A stretch of 19,115 nt of DNA from Phycisphaeraceae bacterium (GTDB lineage: Bacteria > Planctomycetota > Phycisphaerae > Phycisphaerales > Phycisphaeraceae): positions 1 to 19,115 of the forward strand of contig JAJDCV010000186.1 of the NCBI GenBank assembly GCA_029260675.1. Reading direction: 5' to 3'. Within the stretch, counting starts at the first letter, position 1. Each line of letters begins with the position of its first letter. Shown here piece by piece: positions 12,799 to 19,115 of this stretch. The notes under the pieces were generated by a model. The model had not been told where the DNA came from. It saw only the letters and a list, made by a program, of their open reading frames with translations, and ran no database searches. The translations under genes and the position numbers were made by a program.

Positions 12799-15700
12799 CG
12801 GACTGTCTCCGTATCTCGGGAGGTGTGTGTGAGCGCCACCGGCCGGACCAGCAGCTTCCGCAGCACCGCCAGCAGCGTCTCGGGCGGATCGAGATAGTTG
12901 TTTGGTGGGCGGTAATACAGGGTTTTATCATCAAGCACACTCACCCGCCCCGGCGCACTGTCAAACTTCGACGCCAGTTTCTTGGGATCGCGTGCGGTGA
13001 AAATTAGATCCGGCCCCTCGAGCTTGAGCGTGTCCACACCCAGCGTGCTCGCGGCGATGCGGACCTCGGTCAGGTCGATCAGTATCTTGGCCTGTTTGGG
13101 CGGCGGCCCGTAGGCGTCCTTGATGCTCTGCACGACGGCGTCGAGCTCGTCGAGCGTCGCCGCCCGGCTGATCCGGCGGTACGCCTCCATCCGGTGCTTG
13201 TCGCTTGGGATGTGGCGCTTGGGTAGCGAGCCTGCGATCGGTAGTTCCAGGTGCGTCTTGGCCGGCTCAATCACCGGCTCGTGACGCAGCTTCTTAGCGG
13301 CGTGCTCTAACAAGGTGCAGTACATCTCATAACCCACCGCCGCGATGTGCCCGGACTGTTCGGCCCCGAGCAGGTTGCCCGCGCCCCGGATCTCAAGGTC
13401 ACGCATCGCGATCTTGAATCCCGCACCCAGCATCGAGTACTGCTCGATCGCCTTGAGCCGACGCGCCGCGACTTCCGTCAACGGACGATCCTCCGGCAGC
13501 AACAGGTAACAGTACGCCCGGTGCTTGTACCGCCCGACCCGGCCACGCAGCTGATGCAACTCGGCCAATCCGAAGTTGTCGGCCCGGTTGATGAACATCG
13601 TGTTGGCGGTCGGGTTGTCGATCCCCGATTCGATGATCGTCGTCGACACCAGCACGTCGGCCTCGCGGCGAGTGAATGTGCGCATCACACGCTCCAGCTC
13701 CCGTGACGGCATCTGCCCGTGGCCGATGATGATCCGCGCGTCGGGCACCAGCTGATGGATGTCGTCGGCGACACTCTGGATGTTGTACACCCGGTTATGC
13801 ACGAAGTAGACCTGCCCGTCGCGGTTGAGTTCCCGGATGATCGCCCGCTTAACACGCTTTCGGTCGTAAGGCACGACCTCCGTCACGATCGCACGCCGGT
13901 CGGCGGGGGGGGTGCTCAGCGAACTGATATCGCGCAACCCGATCATCGACATATGCAACGTCCGCGGGATCGGGGTAGCGGTCAGCGTCAGCACCTCGGC
14001 GGTGAGCCGGTAGGCCAGAAGTTTGTTTTTGTGTTCGACCCCAAAGCGTTGTTCCTCATCGACAATCACCAGCCCAAGGTCTGCGAACTGCACGTCCTTG
14101 GACAACAGCCGATGCGTCCCGATCACGATGTCGATCTTGCCCTCGGCAAGATCCTTGAGCAATTTCGTCTGCTCGGCCCCGGTCTTGAATCGGGAGATCG
14201 ACGCGACTTTAAATGGGTAGTCCGCCATACGCTGCGAGAACGTTCGGCCGTGCTGCTCGGCCAATACCGTGGTCGGGACAAGCACCGCGACCTGCTTGCC
14301 GAACTCGATTGCCTTGAACGCCGCACGGATCGCCACCTCGGTCTTGCCGAACCCGACGTCCCCGCAGATCAACCGGTCCATCGGCTGGTCCCCGCCCATG
14401 TCCTGCTTGATCGCCGCGACCGCCGCGAGCTGGTCTTCGGTCTCGTCGTAAGGAAACTCCGCCTCGAACTCGCGCTGCCACGAAGTGTCCCCGGGGTAGC
14501 GCACGCCCGGCTGGGTCTGCCGCGCCGCCTGCACACGCAGCAGCTCCGCCGCCAGGTCCTTCACCGCCTCGGCGACCTGCTGCTTCTGCTTGCCCCATTT
14601 CTTGCCGCCCAATATCGACAGCGGCGGTCGGCCCTCGAACCCCCCGACGTATTTCTGTACCAGGTCGATCTGTGTCGCCGGGACGTTCAGCACCGCGCTC
14701 TGCGCGAACGACAGCGTCAGGTATTCCTGGCTCAATCCCCCGCGGCGCATGGTCTTGATCCCCGTGAATTGAGCGATCCCGTGGTCGACATGCACGACGT
14801 AGTCGCCTGCCCCCAGGTCCAGAAACGCGTCCCCCGCCTGCTCCCCCCCGGTGATCCGCTTCGCTGTGCGTCGGCGGACGTGATACCGGTGGAACAACTC
14901 GTGGTGCGGCACCAGGTGAAGCGTCCCCCCGGATTTACCCCCGGAAGCCTCCTCGGAAAATTCCCATGTGAACCCTCGATGCAGGTACCCGACCTCGAGC
15001 GTGATCCGGCCGATCGCGCCGGCGGTGTGTTCGTGGAGCAGCTCGGTTAACCGTTCTTTCTCTGCGGGCTTCTGACAAAGCACGACAACCCGCTGTCCAT
15101 ATGTCATCGCAAGCTCACCGAGTTGCTTGATCGCGCCTTTGGCGTCCTCGTCGAAATTCACAAGCTGCCCGACCGGCAGGGTGAGGGCCCCGTCCCGTGC
15201 AGCGCCGGTGGAGTATTGGTTGCATTCGATGTGCGGCCGGGCGGCGACCTTGCCGAACACGGTCTTGGGGGCATACACGCCGGTCGCGTTGGTCAGGCGT
15301 TCGTAATACCCACGGGCCTGCTCCGACAGCTCCATCACCTCGTGCAACATAAAAACGGTGTCGTCTGGCAGCAGGTCGATCAGGTTGACCGTGCGGTCGT
15401 CGGTCTGGATCTGGTCGGTGCTTGCGCCAATGATCCGCGCGGATTTAACTTGGCCTGCCGAGCCCATCGTGTCGGGGTTGATCCGGTGGATCGACTCGAC
15501 CTGGTCGCCGAAGTAGTCCAGACGGATCGGCCCAAGGGGCTGGTCGTCGCCGTCGGCATTGGCGGTGGACCCGGCGGGGGGGTAGATATCCAGGATCCCG
15601 CCGCGCGACGCGAAGTCGCCGGGCTGCTCGATCACGTCCTGCCGTTGGTAGCCGGCCGCGACCAGCCAGTCCATCAGCTCACCCGGCGGCAGGTCTTCGC

Positions 15701-16160
15701 CGGCGCGGACCACGTTTGAAAATAACTTGAGCGCCCCGGGCTCCGGCACCGCCTGCATCAACGCCTGCACCGGCGCGATAATCAGGCCCGGCACATCGCT
15801 CTCAACAAGCCGACCGACCACCGCCAGCCGCTCGGCCAACAGCTCCAAGCTCACGTTCGACTCGCCCGGCAGGACTTCCAACGCGCCGAACCGGCAGGCG
15901 TCCAGCGGCAGCCCGGCCTCGGTGAACAGCGCAAGATCGTCCAGCGCATCATCCGCCTCATCCAGGTGCGCCACCACCAGCAAGACCGGCCGACTCAGCT
16001 TCAGGCTCAACGCCCCCGCGGTCAGCGCCGCGCTGGAACCCCGGCTGCCGTGGGCTCTGATAGGCTCCGGTGCGGTGTCCGAAGCGCGCAGCGCCTCCGC
16101 CAGCGCAGCAACGGGCGCGGACCCGATCAGATCAGGGAGCCAGGCGTGGGCATCTGCCAT
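12795..16160 (-). CDS. mfd: transcription-repair coupling factor Mfd
   Basis: Mfd removes RNA polymerase stalled at DNA lesions and recruits UvrA for nucleotide excision repair. The protein has 1121 residues from the ATG at 16160. Domain order is: UvrB-like N-terminal module (about 1-390, with SRGGILDIYPP); RNA-polymerase-interacting CarD-like domain (about 445-540, GDYVVHVDHGIAQFTGI); and a RecG-type translocase. The translocase has Walker A GDVGFGKTE (Lys606), DEEQRFG (701-707), TATPIPRTLHMS, the VHNRV motif, STTIIESGID and QLRGRVGR. The TRCF C-terminal domain follows (GAEQSGHIAAVGYEMY, PIAGSLPKRHIPSDKHRMEAYRRI). The frame continues upstream to an ATG at 16259, but those 33 residues are encoded by AT-rich repeat DNA and do not look conserved; a GTG at 16184 is a further alternative. 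It is the first gene of an operon with the 160-residue protein and trmL. Confidence 0.96.
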   Translation of the reverse strand: MADAHAWLPDLIGSAPVAALAEALRASDTAPEPIRAHGSRGSSAALTAGALSLKLSRPVLLVVAHLDEADDALDDLALFTEAGLPLDACRFGALEVLPGESNVSLELLAERLAVVGRLVESDVPGLIIAPVQALMQAVPEPGALKLFSNVVRAGEDLPPGELMDWLVAAGYQRQDVIEQPGDFASRGGILDIYPPAGSTANADGDDQPLGPIRLDYFGDQVESIHRINPDTMGSAGQVKSARIIGASTDQIQTDDRTVNLIDLLPDDTVFMLHEVMELSEQARGYYERLTNATGVYAPKTVFGKVAARPHIECNQYSTGAARDGALTLPVGQLVNFDEDAKGAIKQLGELAMTYGQRVVVLCQKPAEKERLTELLHEHTAGAIGRITLEVGYLHRGFTWEFSEEASGGKSGGTLHLVPHHELFHRYHVRRRTAKRITGGEQAGDAFLDLGAGDYVVHVDHGIAQFTGIKTMRRGGLSQEYLTLSFAQSAVLNVPATQIDLVQKYVGGFEGRPPLSILGGKKWGKQKQQVAEAVKDLAAELLRVQAARQTQPGVRYPGDTSWQREFEAEFPYDETEDQLAAVAAIKQDMGGDQPMDRLICGDVGFGKTEVAIRAAFKAIEFGKQVAVLVPTTVLAEQHGRTFSQRMADYPFKVASISRFKTGAEQTKLLKDLAEGKIDIVIGTHRLLSKDVQFADLGLVIVDEEQRFGVEHKNKLLAYRLTAEVLTLTATPIPRTLHMSMIGLRDISSLSTPPADRRAIVTEVVPYDRKRVKRAIIRELNRDGQVYFVHNRVYNIQSVADDIHQLVPDARIIIGHGQMPSRELERVMRTFTRREADVLVSTTIIESGIDNPTANTMFINRADNFGLAELHQLRGRVGRYKHRAYCYLLLPEDRPLTEVAARRLKAIEQYSMLGAGFKIAMRDLEIRGAGNLLGAEQSGHIAAVGYEMYCTLLEHAAKKLRHEPVIEPAKTHLELPIAGSLPKRHIPSDKHRMEAYRRISRAATLDELDAVVQSIKDAYGPPPKQAKILIDLTEVRIAASTLGVDTLKLEGPDLIFTARDPKKLASKFDSAPGRVSVLDDKTLYYRPPNNYLDPPETLLAVLRKLLVRPVALTHTSRDTETVR

Positions 16161-16346
16161 GTCGGGGGACAGGGTAACACGCACCGAACAGCTCGGCGAG
16201 TCAGGGGGGAGGAGATTTATGATTTGGGATTGATGATGTGAAGGGTTAAAAGGCCACAAGCGTAAACCTATGCCCCAGGCACACTCTGTAAATCATCAAT
16301 CAGCAACCGCAGGTCCGCGAAGCGAAATCTCAAATCATAAATGCCA
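16161..16346. repeat. repeat-rich region upstream of mfd, with inverted repeat
   Basis: Positions 16215-16231 and 16326-16342 are inverted copies (16 of 17 bases), separated by 94 bases. Around them run loose 7-base-period units: GATTTAT GATTTGG GATTGAT at 16214-16234, AAATCAT CAATCAG CAACCGC at 16290-16310, and AAATCTC AAATCAT AAATGCC from 16325. The region must hold the mfd promoter unless mfd is read from the GNAT gene upstream, but I find no clear -35/-10 pair. Confidence 0.6.
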
Positions 16347-16925
16347 TCAATCATCATCCTCCGGCGGCGGGGCGTTGCCGTTCTTCATCGCACGGATGAT
16401 CGGCACGATGTACTGATCCGGCGGGGGGGCCACCGGCTTGGGCACGCCAAGCTCCGGCACGTCCTCAAGCACCAACGTCATCGCGATCTCGTCACACGCC
16501 TGATTCTTCGGGCACCGGATGCACTCGCTCCAGACCTTCAACGGCAGCTTCTGCCGATCTATCACCGCAAACCCCAGTTTCTCAAAAAACGCCTGCTCAT
16601 ATGTCAGCGTCATGATCGTCCGTACGCCCAGCACCCGGGCCTCTTCGATGCAGGCCTCGGTCAGCTTCCGGCCGACCCCCTTGCCCCGCTGATTCGACTC
16701 CACCGCCAGGGCACAGACCTCCGCCAGGTTCGCCCATACCACGCTCAAACCGCCGACCCCGACGACCCGCCCGCCGCCCCCGGTTTCCTCCGCCACATGG
16801 AACTCGCGCACGTTCTCATACAACGACGACAACGACCGAGGGAGCATCAGCCCAAACTCGGCGCAGTCATTAATGATCTGGCCCATCGCAGGCACATCAG
16901 CAACCGTGGCTCGTCGGATCAGCAT
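16347..16925 (-). CDS. GNAT acetyltransferase, ArgA-like (putative N-acetylglutamate synthase)
   Basis: This 192-residue protein opens with MLIRRATVADVPAMGQIINDCA. The acetyl-CoA-binding motif is AVESNQRGKGVGRKLTEACIEEARVLG (Q/RxxGxG/A type, about residues 75-100). FFEKLGFAVIDRQKLPLKVWSECIRCPKNQACDEIAMTLVL follows. The Cys-rich section before DEIAM is a feature I associate with short, kinase-free ArgA enzymes such as that of Mycobacterium, which acetylate glutamate in the first step of arginine synthesis. Substrate assignment is by resemblance only; another amino-acid N-acetyltransferase is possible. A Pro/Asp-rich tail of about 40 residues (PPPDQYIVPIIRAMKNG, ending PPPEDDD) is extra. A perfect TATAAT sits 6 bases before the ATG, which implies a leaderless mRNA. 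Confidence 0.85.
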   Translation of the reverse strand: MLIRRATVADVPAMGQIINDCAEFGLMLPRSLSSLYENVREFHVAEETGGGGRVVGVGGLSVVWANLAEVCALAVESNQRGKGVGRKLTEACIEEARVLGVRTIMTLTYEQAFFEKLGFAVIDRQKLPLKVWSECIRCPKNQACDEIAMTLVLEDVPELGVPKPVAPPPDQYIVPIIRAMKNGNAPPPEDDD

Positions 16926-16931
16926 GGGGGG

Positions 16932-16937
16932 ATTATA
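16932..16937 (-). promoter_or_regulatory. TATAAT -10 box placing transcription start at the GNAT ATG
   Basis: Minus-strand TATAAT is separated from the ATG (16925) by six C residues, so a start 7 bases downstream of the -10 would fall on the A of the ATG. The -35 position falls within the heptad array and has no TTGACA match. Confidence 0.55.
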
Positions 16938-16939
16938 GC

Positions 16940-16967
16940 GATGGGAGATGGGAGATGGGAGATGGGG
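16940..16967. repeat. heptad tandem repeat, four units
   Basis: GATGGGA occurs three times in a row, followed by GATGGGG, a near-perfect 7-base tandem array. It ends 3 bases upstream of the TATAAT of the GNAT gene and covers its -35 region. Confidence 0.85.
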
Positions 16968-17045
16968 GGATGCCGTGCAATCTGACGAATGTTAAAAAAA
17001 GCAGTTTCAGTTCGAACGTAAGGAGTGCTTGACACAGGCTGGCAT

Positions 17046-17073
17046 CCCAACCACCAACCACTAACCGCCAACC
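17046..17073. repeat. heptad tandem repeat crossing the ligA stop codon
   Basis: Plus-strand units CCCAACC, ACCAACC, ACTAACC and GCCAACC form four contiguous heptads. On the minus strand they read GGTTGGC, GGTTAGT, GGTTGGT and GGTTGGG. They encode the last residues of ligA (VVGG) and its TAG stop (17061-17063). Confidence 0.85.
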
Positions 17074-19115
17074 ACCGCTATCACCTTCGCCTCATCCCAC
17101 ACCTCGACACCCAACCGCTCGGCCTTAGTCAGTTTGCTGCCGGCCTTCTCGCCGGCGAGCAACAGGTCGGTGTTTTTGGAGACGCTGCCGGTGACTTTTG
17201 CGCCGAGTTGGATGAGCCTGGCTTTCAGGTCGTTGCGGTCGAAGGATTCAAACGCGCCGGTGATGACGACGATCTTGCCGGCGAAAGGAGAGTTTGCCGC
17301 CGGTGAGCCTTCCGGGGGCGGGGCGGTTTTTTCTTCGGTCAGGTCGACCCCGGCGTCTTTGAGTTCCTTGATGACGTGTCGGCCGGCGTCGCTGTTTAGG
17401 AAACCGTGGATCGACTCGGCGGTGATCGGGCCGATGTCTTCCACCTCGGCGATGGTCTCTGTGTCAGCTTGGGTCAGCGCATCGACATCGCCGAAGTGCT
17501 GCGCCAAGCCCGCGGCGGCGGAAGCGCCGACGTGGCGGATACCCAGGCCCGCCAGCACACGGGTCAGGCGGCGCGACTTGCTGGCTTCGATCCCCGCAAG
17601 CAGGTTGTCGACCTTCTTCTCACCCATGCGGTCGAGTTCGAGCAGGGCGTCGCGTTTTTCGTTGAGCGCGTAGACGTCGCCGAACGATTTGATCAGGCCT
17701 GCGTCGGCGAGTTGGAGGATAGCTTTTTCACCCAGGCCGTCGATGTCCATCTGGTTTCGGCCGACGAACCAGATCAGCTTTTCGCGGAACTGGGCGGGGC
17801 ACTCGGGGTTGACGCAGCGGTGGGCGACCTCGTCTTCGAGCTTCTCGATCGGGTGTTTGCAACTGGGGCACTTCTTCGGCGGCTTGATCGGCTTGCTGTT
17901 GCTTGGGCGTTTCTCGGTGACGGCGCTGATGACCTGCGGGATGATCTCACCGGCTTTTTCGATGACAACGGTGTCACCGATGCGGATGTCTTTGCGCTCG
18001 ATCTCGTCCTGGTTGTGCAGCGTGGCGTGCCGGACGGTGGTGCCGGCGAGTAAGACTGGCTGCATGGTGGCGCGGGGTGTGAGTTTGCCGGTCTTGCCGA
18101 CCTGCCAGTCGACCTCGGTGAGGATCGTCTCGGCCTGCTCGGCGGCGTACTTGTAGGCGATGCACCAGCGGGGGGCCTTGCTTGTTGCGCCCAGTGTTTC
18201 CTGGAGCGCGTGGTCGTCGAGCTTGATCACGACGCCGTCGGTGGCGTAGCCGAGTTTGGCCCGTTGGTCCTGGAATGACTCGATAAACCGCCAGGCGTCA
18301 TCGAAGCTTTCCACCGCGGTGGTGTGCCCGTTGGTCGGCAGCCCGAGGGTGCGTAGCTGTCCGAGGAAACCGTGATGGCTGGTGAATGTGTCGGGTGCGA
18401 CCTCGCCTCGGCCGTGGGCGTAGAACCCGAGCCTGCGCTCGGCGGCGACCTTGGGGTCAAGTGATTTGAGTGTCCCGGCGGTGGCGTTGCGCGGGTTGGC
18501 GAAGCGGTCCAGGCCCTGCTCTTCGCGCGCTTCGTTGATCCGCTGGAACTCGGCGTCGGGCATGAAGATCTCGCCTCGGACTTCCAGCACGTCGCCCCCG
18601 GAAAGGTTACTCGCTTCCCCCTTTTGGGGATCAGTATTCAGCGTTAGCGGGATGGCGCGGATGGTGCGGGCGTTGTGGGTGATGTCGTCGCCACGTTTGC
18701 CGTCGCCTCTGCTAAGGGCCTGGACGAGTTGGCCTTTTTCGTAGCGTAGGCTGACGGCGACGCCGTCGATCTTGGGTTCGAGGATCAGGGTGGGCGGCGG
18801 CGTGTCTGAAACTTGGAAGAGGTCGTCGCCGGCCGAGGCTTCGCTGGCTTTGGCGATCCCCTTGAGTGTGCGGTCGTACCAGGCGCGGAGTTCGTCGCGG
18901 TCGTAGGTGTTGTCGATCGACATCATCGGCCGGGCGTGGGCGAGGGTTTGGAAGCCCTCGATCGGCTCGCCGCCGACACGTTGGGTGGGGGAGTCGGGGG
19001 TGACCAGGTCGGGGTGTTTGGCTTCCATGTCCTGCAGCTCGCGGAGCAGGGCGTCGAATTCGCGGTCGGATATCTGCGGCGCCGCCTCGACGTAGTAGAG
19101 TCGGTTGTGCCGATT
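17061..19115 (-). CDS. ligA: NAD+-dependent DNA ligase, 5' end outside window
   Basis: LigA seals nicks during replication and repair, using NAD+ to adenylate its active-site lysine. 684 residues are visible. The frame is open to the window edge and includes the start of the Ia domain (RLYYVEAAPQISDREFDALLRELQ), so the ATG at 19028 is internal and about 15 N-terminal residues are missing by comparison with E. coli. Adenylation motifs: SPTQRVGG, EPKIDGVAVSL (active Lys at visible 115), SRGDGKRGDDITHNARTI, LEVRGEIFMP, ANPRNATAGTLKSLD, ATDGVVIKLDD and WCIAYKYAAE. The Zn finger CPSC...C....C (four Cys), helix-hairpin-helix repeats (MDIDGLGEKAILQLADAGL, LAGLGIRHVGASAAAGLA) and a C-terminal BRCT domain (FAGKIVVITGAFESFDRNDL) follow in order. 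All catalytic elements look intact. Its final codons lie in the heptad array. Confidence 0.97.
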   Translation of the reverse strand, partial: NRHNRLYYVEAAPQISDREFDALLRELQDMEAKHPDLVTPDSPTQRVGGEPIEGFQTLAHARPMMSIDNTYDRDELRAWYDRTLKGIAKASEASAGDDLFQVSDTPPPTLILEPKIDGVAVSLRYEKGQLVQALSRGDGKRGDDITHNARTIRAIPLTLNTDPQKGEASNLSGGDVLEVRGEIFMPDAEFQRINEAREEQGLDRFANPRNATAGTLKSLDPKVAAERRLGFYAHGRGEVAPDTFTSHHGFLGQLRTLGLPTNGHTTAVESFDDAWRFIESFQDQRAKLGYATDGVVIKLDDHALQETLGATSKAPRWCIAYKYAAEQAETILTEVDWQVGKTGKLTPRATMQPVLLAGTTVRHATLHNQDEIERKDIRIGDTVVIEKAGEIIPQVISAVTEKRPSNSKPIKPPKKCPSCKHPIEKLEDEVAHRCVNPECPAQFREKLIWFVGRNQMDIDGLGEKAILQLADAGLIKSFGDVYALNEKRDALLELDRMGEKKVDNLLAGIEASKSRRLTRVLAGLGIRHVGASAAAGLAQHFGDVDALTQADTETIAEVEDIGPITAESIHGFLNSDAGRHVIKELKDAGVDLTEEKTAPPPEGSPAANSPFAGKIVVITGAFESFDRNDLKARLIQLGAKVTGSVSKNTDLLLAGEKAGSKLTKAERLGVEVWDEAKVIAVVGG

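Noticed and set aside
13719..15050. 443-codon plus-strand reading frame opposite mfd
   Set aside because: It is an antisense shadow of the clearly real mfd gene, rich in His/Arg/Asp as expected for a GC-rich reverse frame.
16980..17030. Terminator for ligA with T7 tract
   Set aside because: The minus-strand T run near 16993-16999 is preceded only by an 8-base palindrome GTTCGAAC without a loop, so no stable stem precedes it.
17046..17073. CRISPR array or direct-repeat cluster
   Set aside because: Units are 7 bases with no spacers and no cas genes anywhere in the window.

Overview
The window looks like chromosomal DNA from a GC-rich member of the Planctomycetota, probably of the Phycisphaerae type. 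That placement is an inference from protein character: the GyrB and S9 sequence styles, a Pro/Ala-rich N-terminal extension on S9, many lineage-type hypothetical proteins, and sparse Shine-Dalgarno sites. I see no rRNA, tRNA, CRISPR array, insertion sequence or phage gene. Most of the window is housekeeping DNA, with a few poorly characterised genes between the conserved blocks.

Layout: positions 1-1651 (+) hold the 3' part of gyrB. A 370-base gap follows, then a two-gene (+) unit of small membrane proteins: one with a PH-like domain (2022-2582) and one tail-anchored protein of unknown function (2613-2993). A RbsK-type ribokinase (3059-3940, +) meets a CecR-like TetR regulator (3937-4614, -) tail to tail, their stop codons overlapping. 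The regulator is the second gene of a (-) operon whose first gene is a DinB-like DUF1569 protein (4553-5095). That operon has a perfect 16-bp palindrome lying exactly in its promoter spacer. Upstream on the same strand lies the rplM-rpsI ribosomal operon (5231-6247), with a recognisable promoter and an intrinsic terminator.

The middle contains an unusual 844-residue protein (6557-9091, -): a coiled coil of about 570 residues joined to a two-helix membrane module whose periplasmic part resembles Wzz polysaccharide co-polymerases. Divergent from it are an orphan FecE/BtuD-type ABC ATPase (9249-10223), a membrane-anchored Gln/Arg/Ala-rich protein (10281-11069) and a macrodomain hydrolase (11119-11700). 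A 149-base inverted-repeat element with 29-bp arms lies between the macrodomain gene and the convergent trmL.

The right part is all on the minus strand. mfd, a helical hypothetical gene and trmL form a translationally coupled operon (ATGA and TGATG overlaps). Upstream of it are an ArgA-like GNAT acetyltransferase, probably on a leaderless mRNA, and the NAD+-dependent DNA ligase ligA, whose 5' end is cut by the window edge. gyrB, mfd and ligA give the window a DNA-maintenance flavour, but they are not one operon.

The most distinctive non-coding signal is a recurring class of degenerate 7-bp tandem repeats at gene boundaries (3033, 6333, 11064, 16940, 17046, and a looser AT-rich version around 16214-16357). 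Two of these arrays contain the stop codon of the adjacent gene. With the coiled-coil/Wzz-like protein and the palindrome-in-spacer promoter, these are the items most worth following up.
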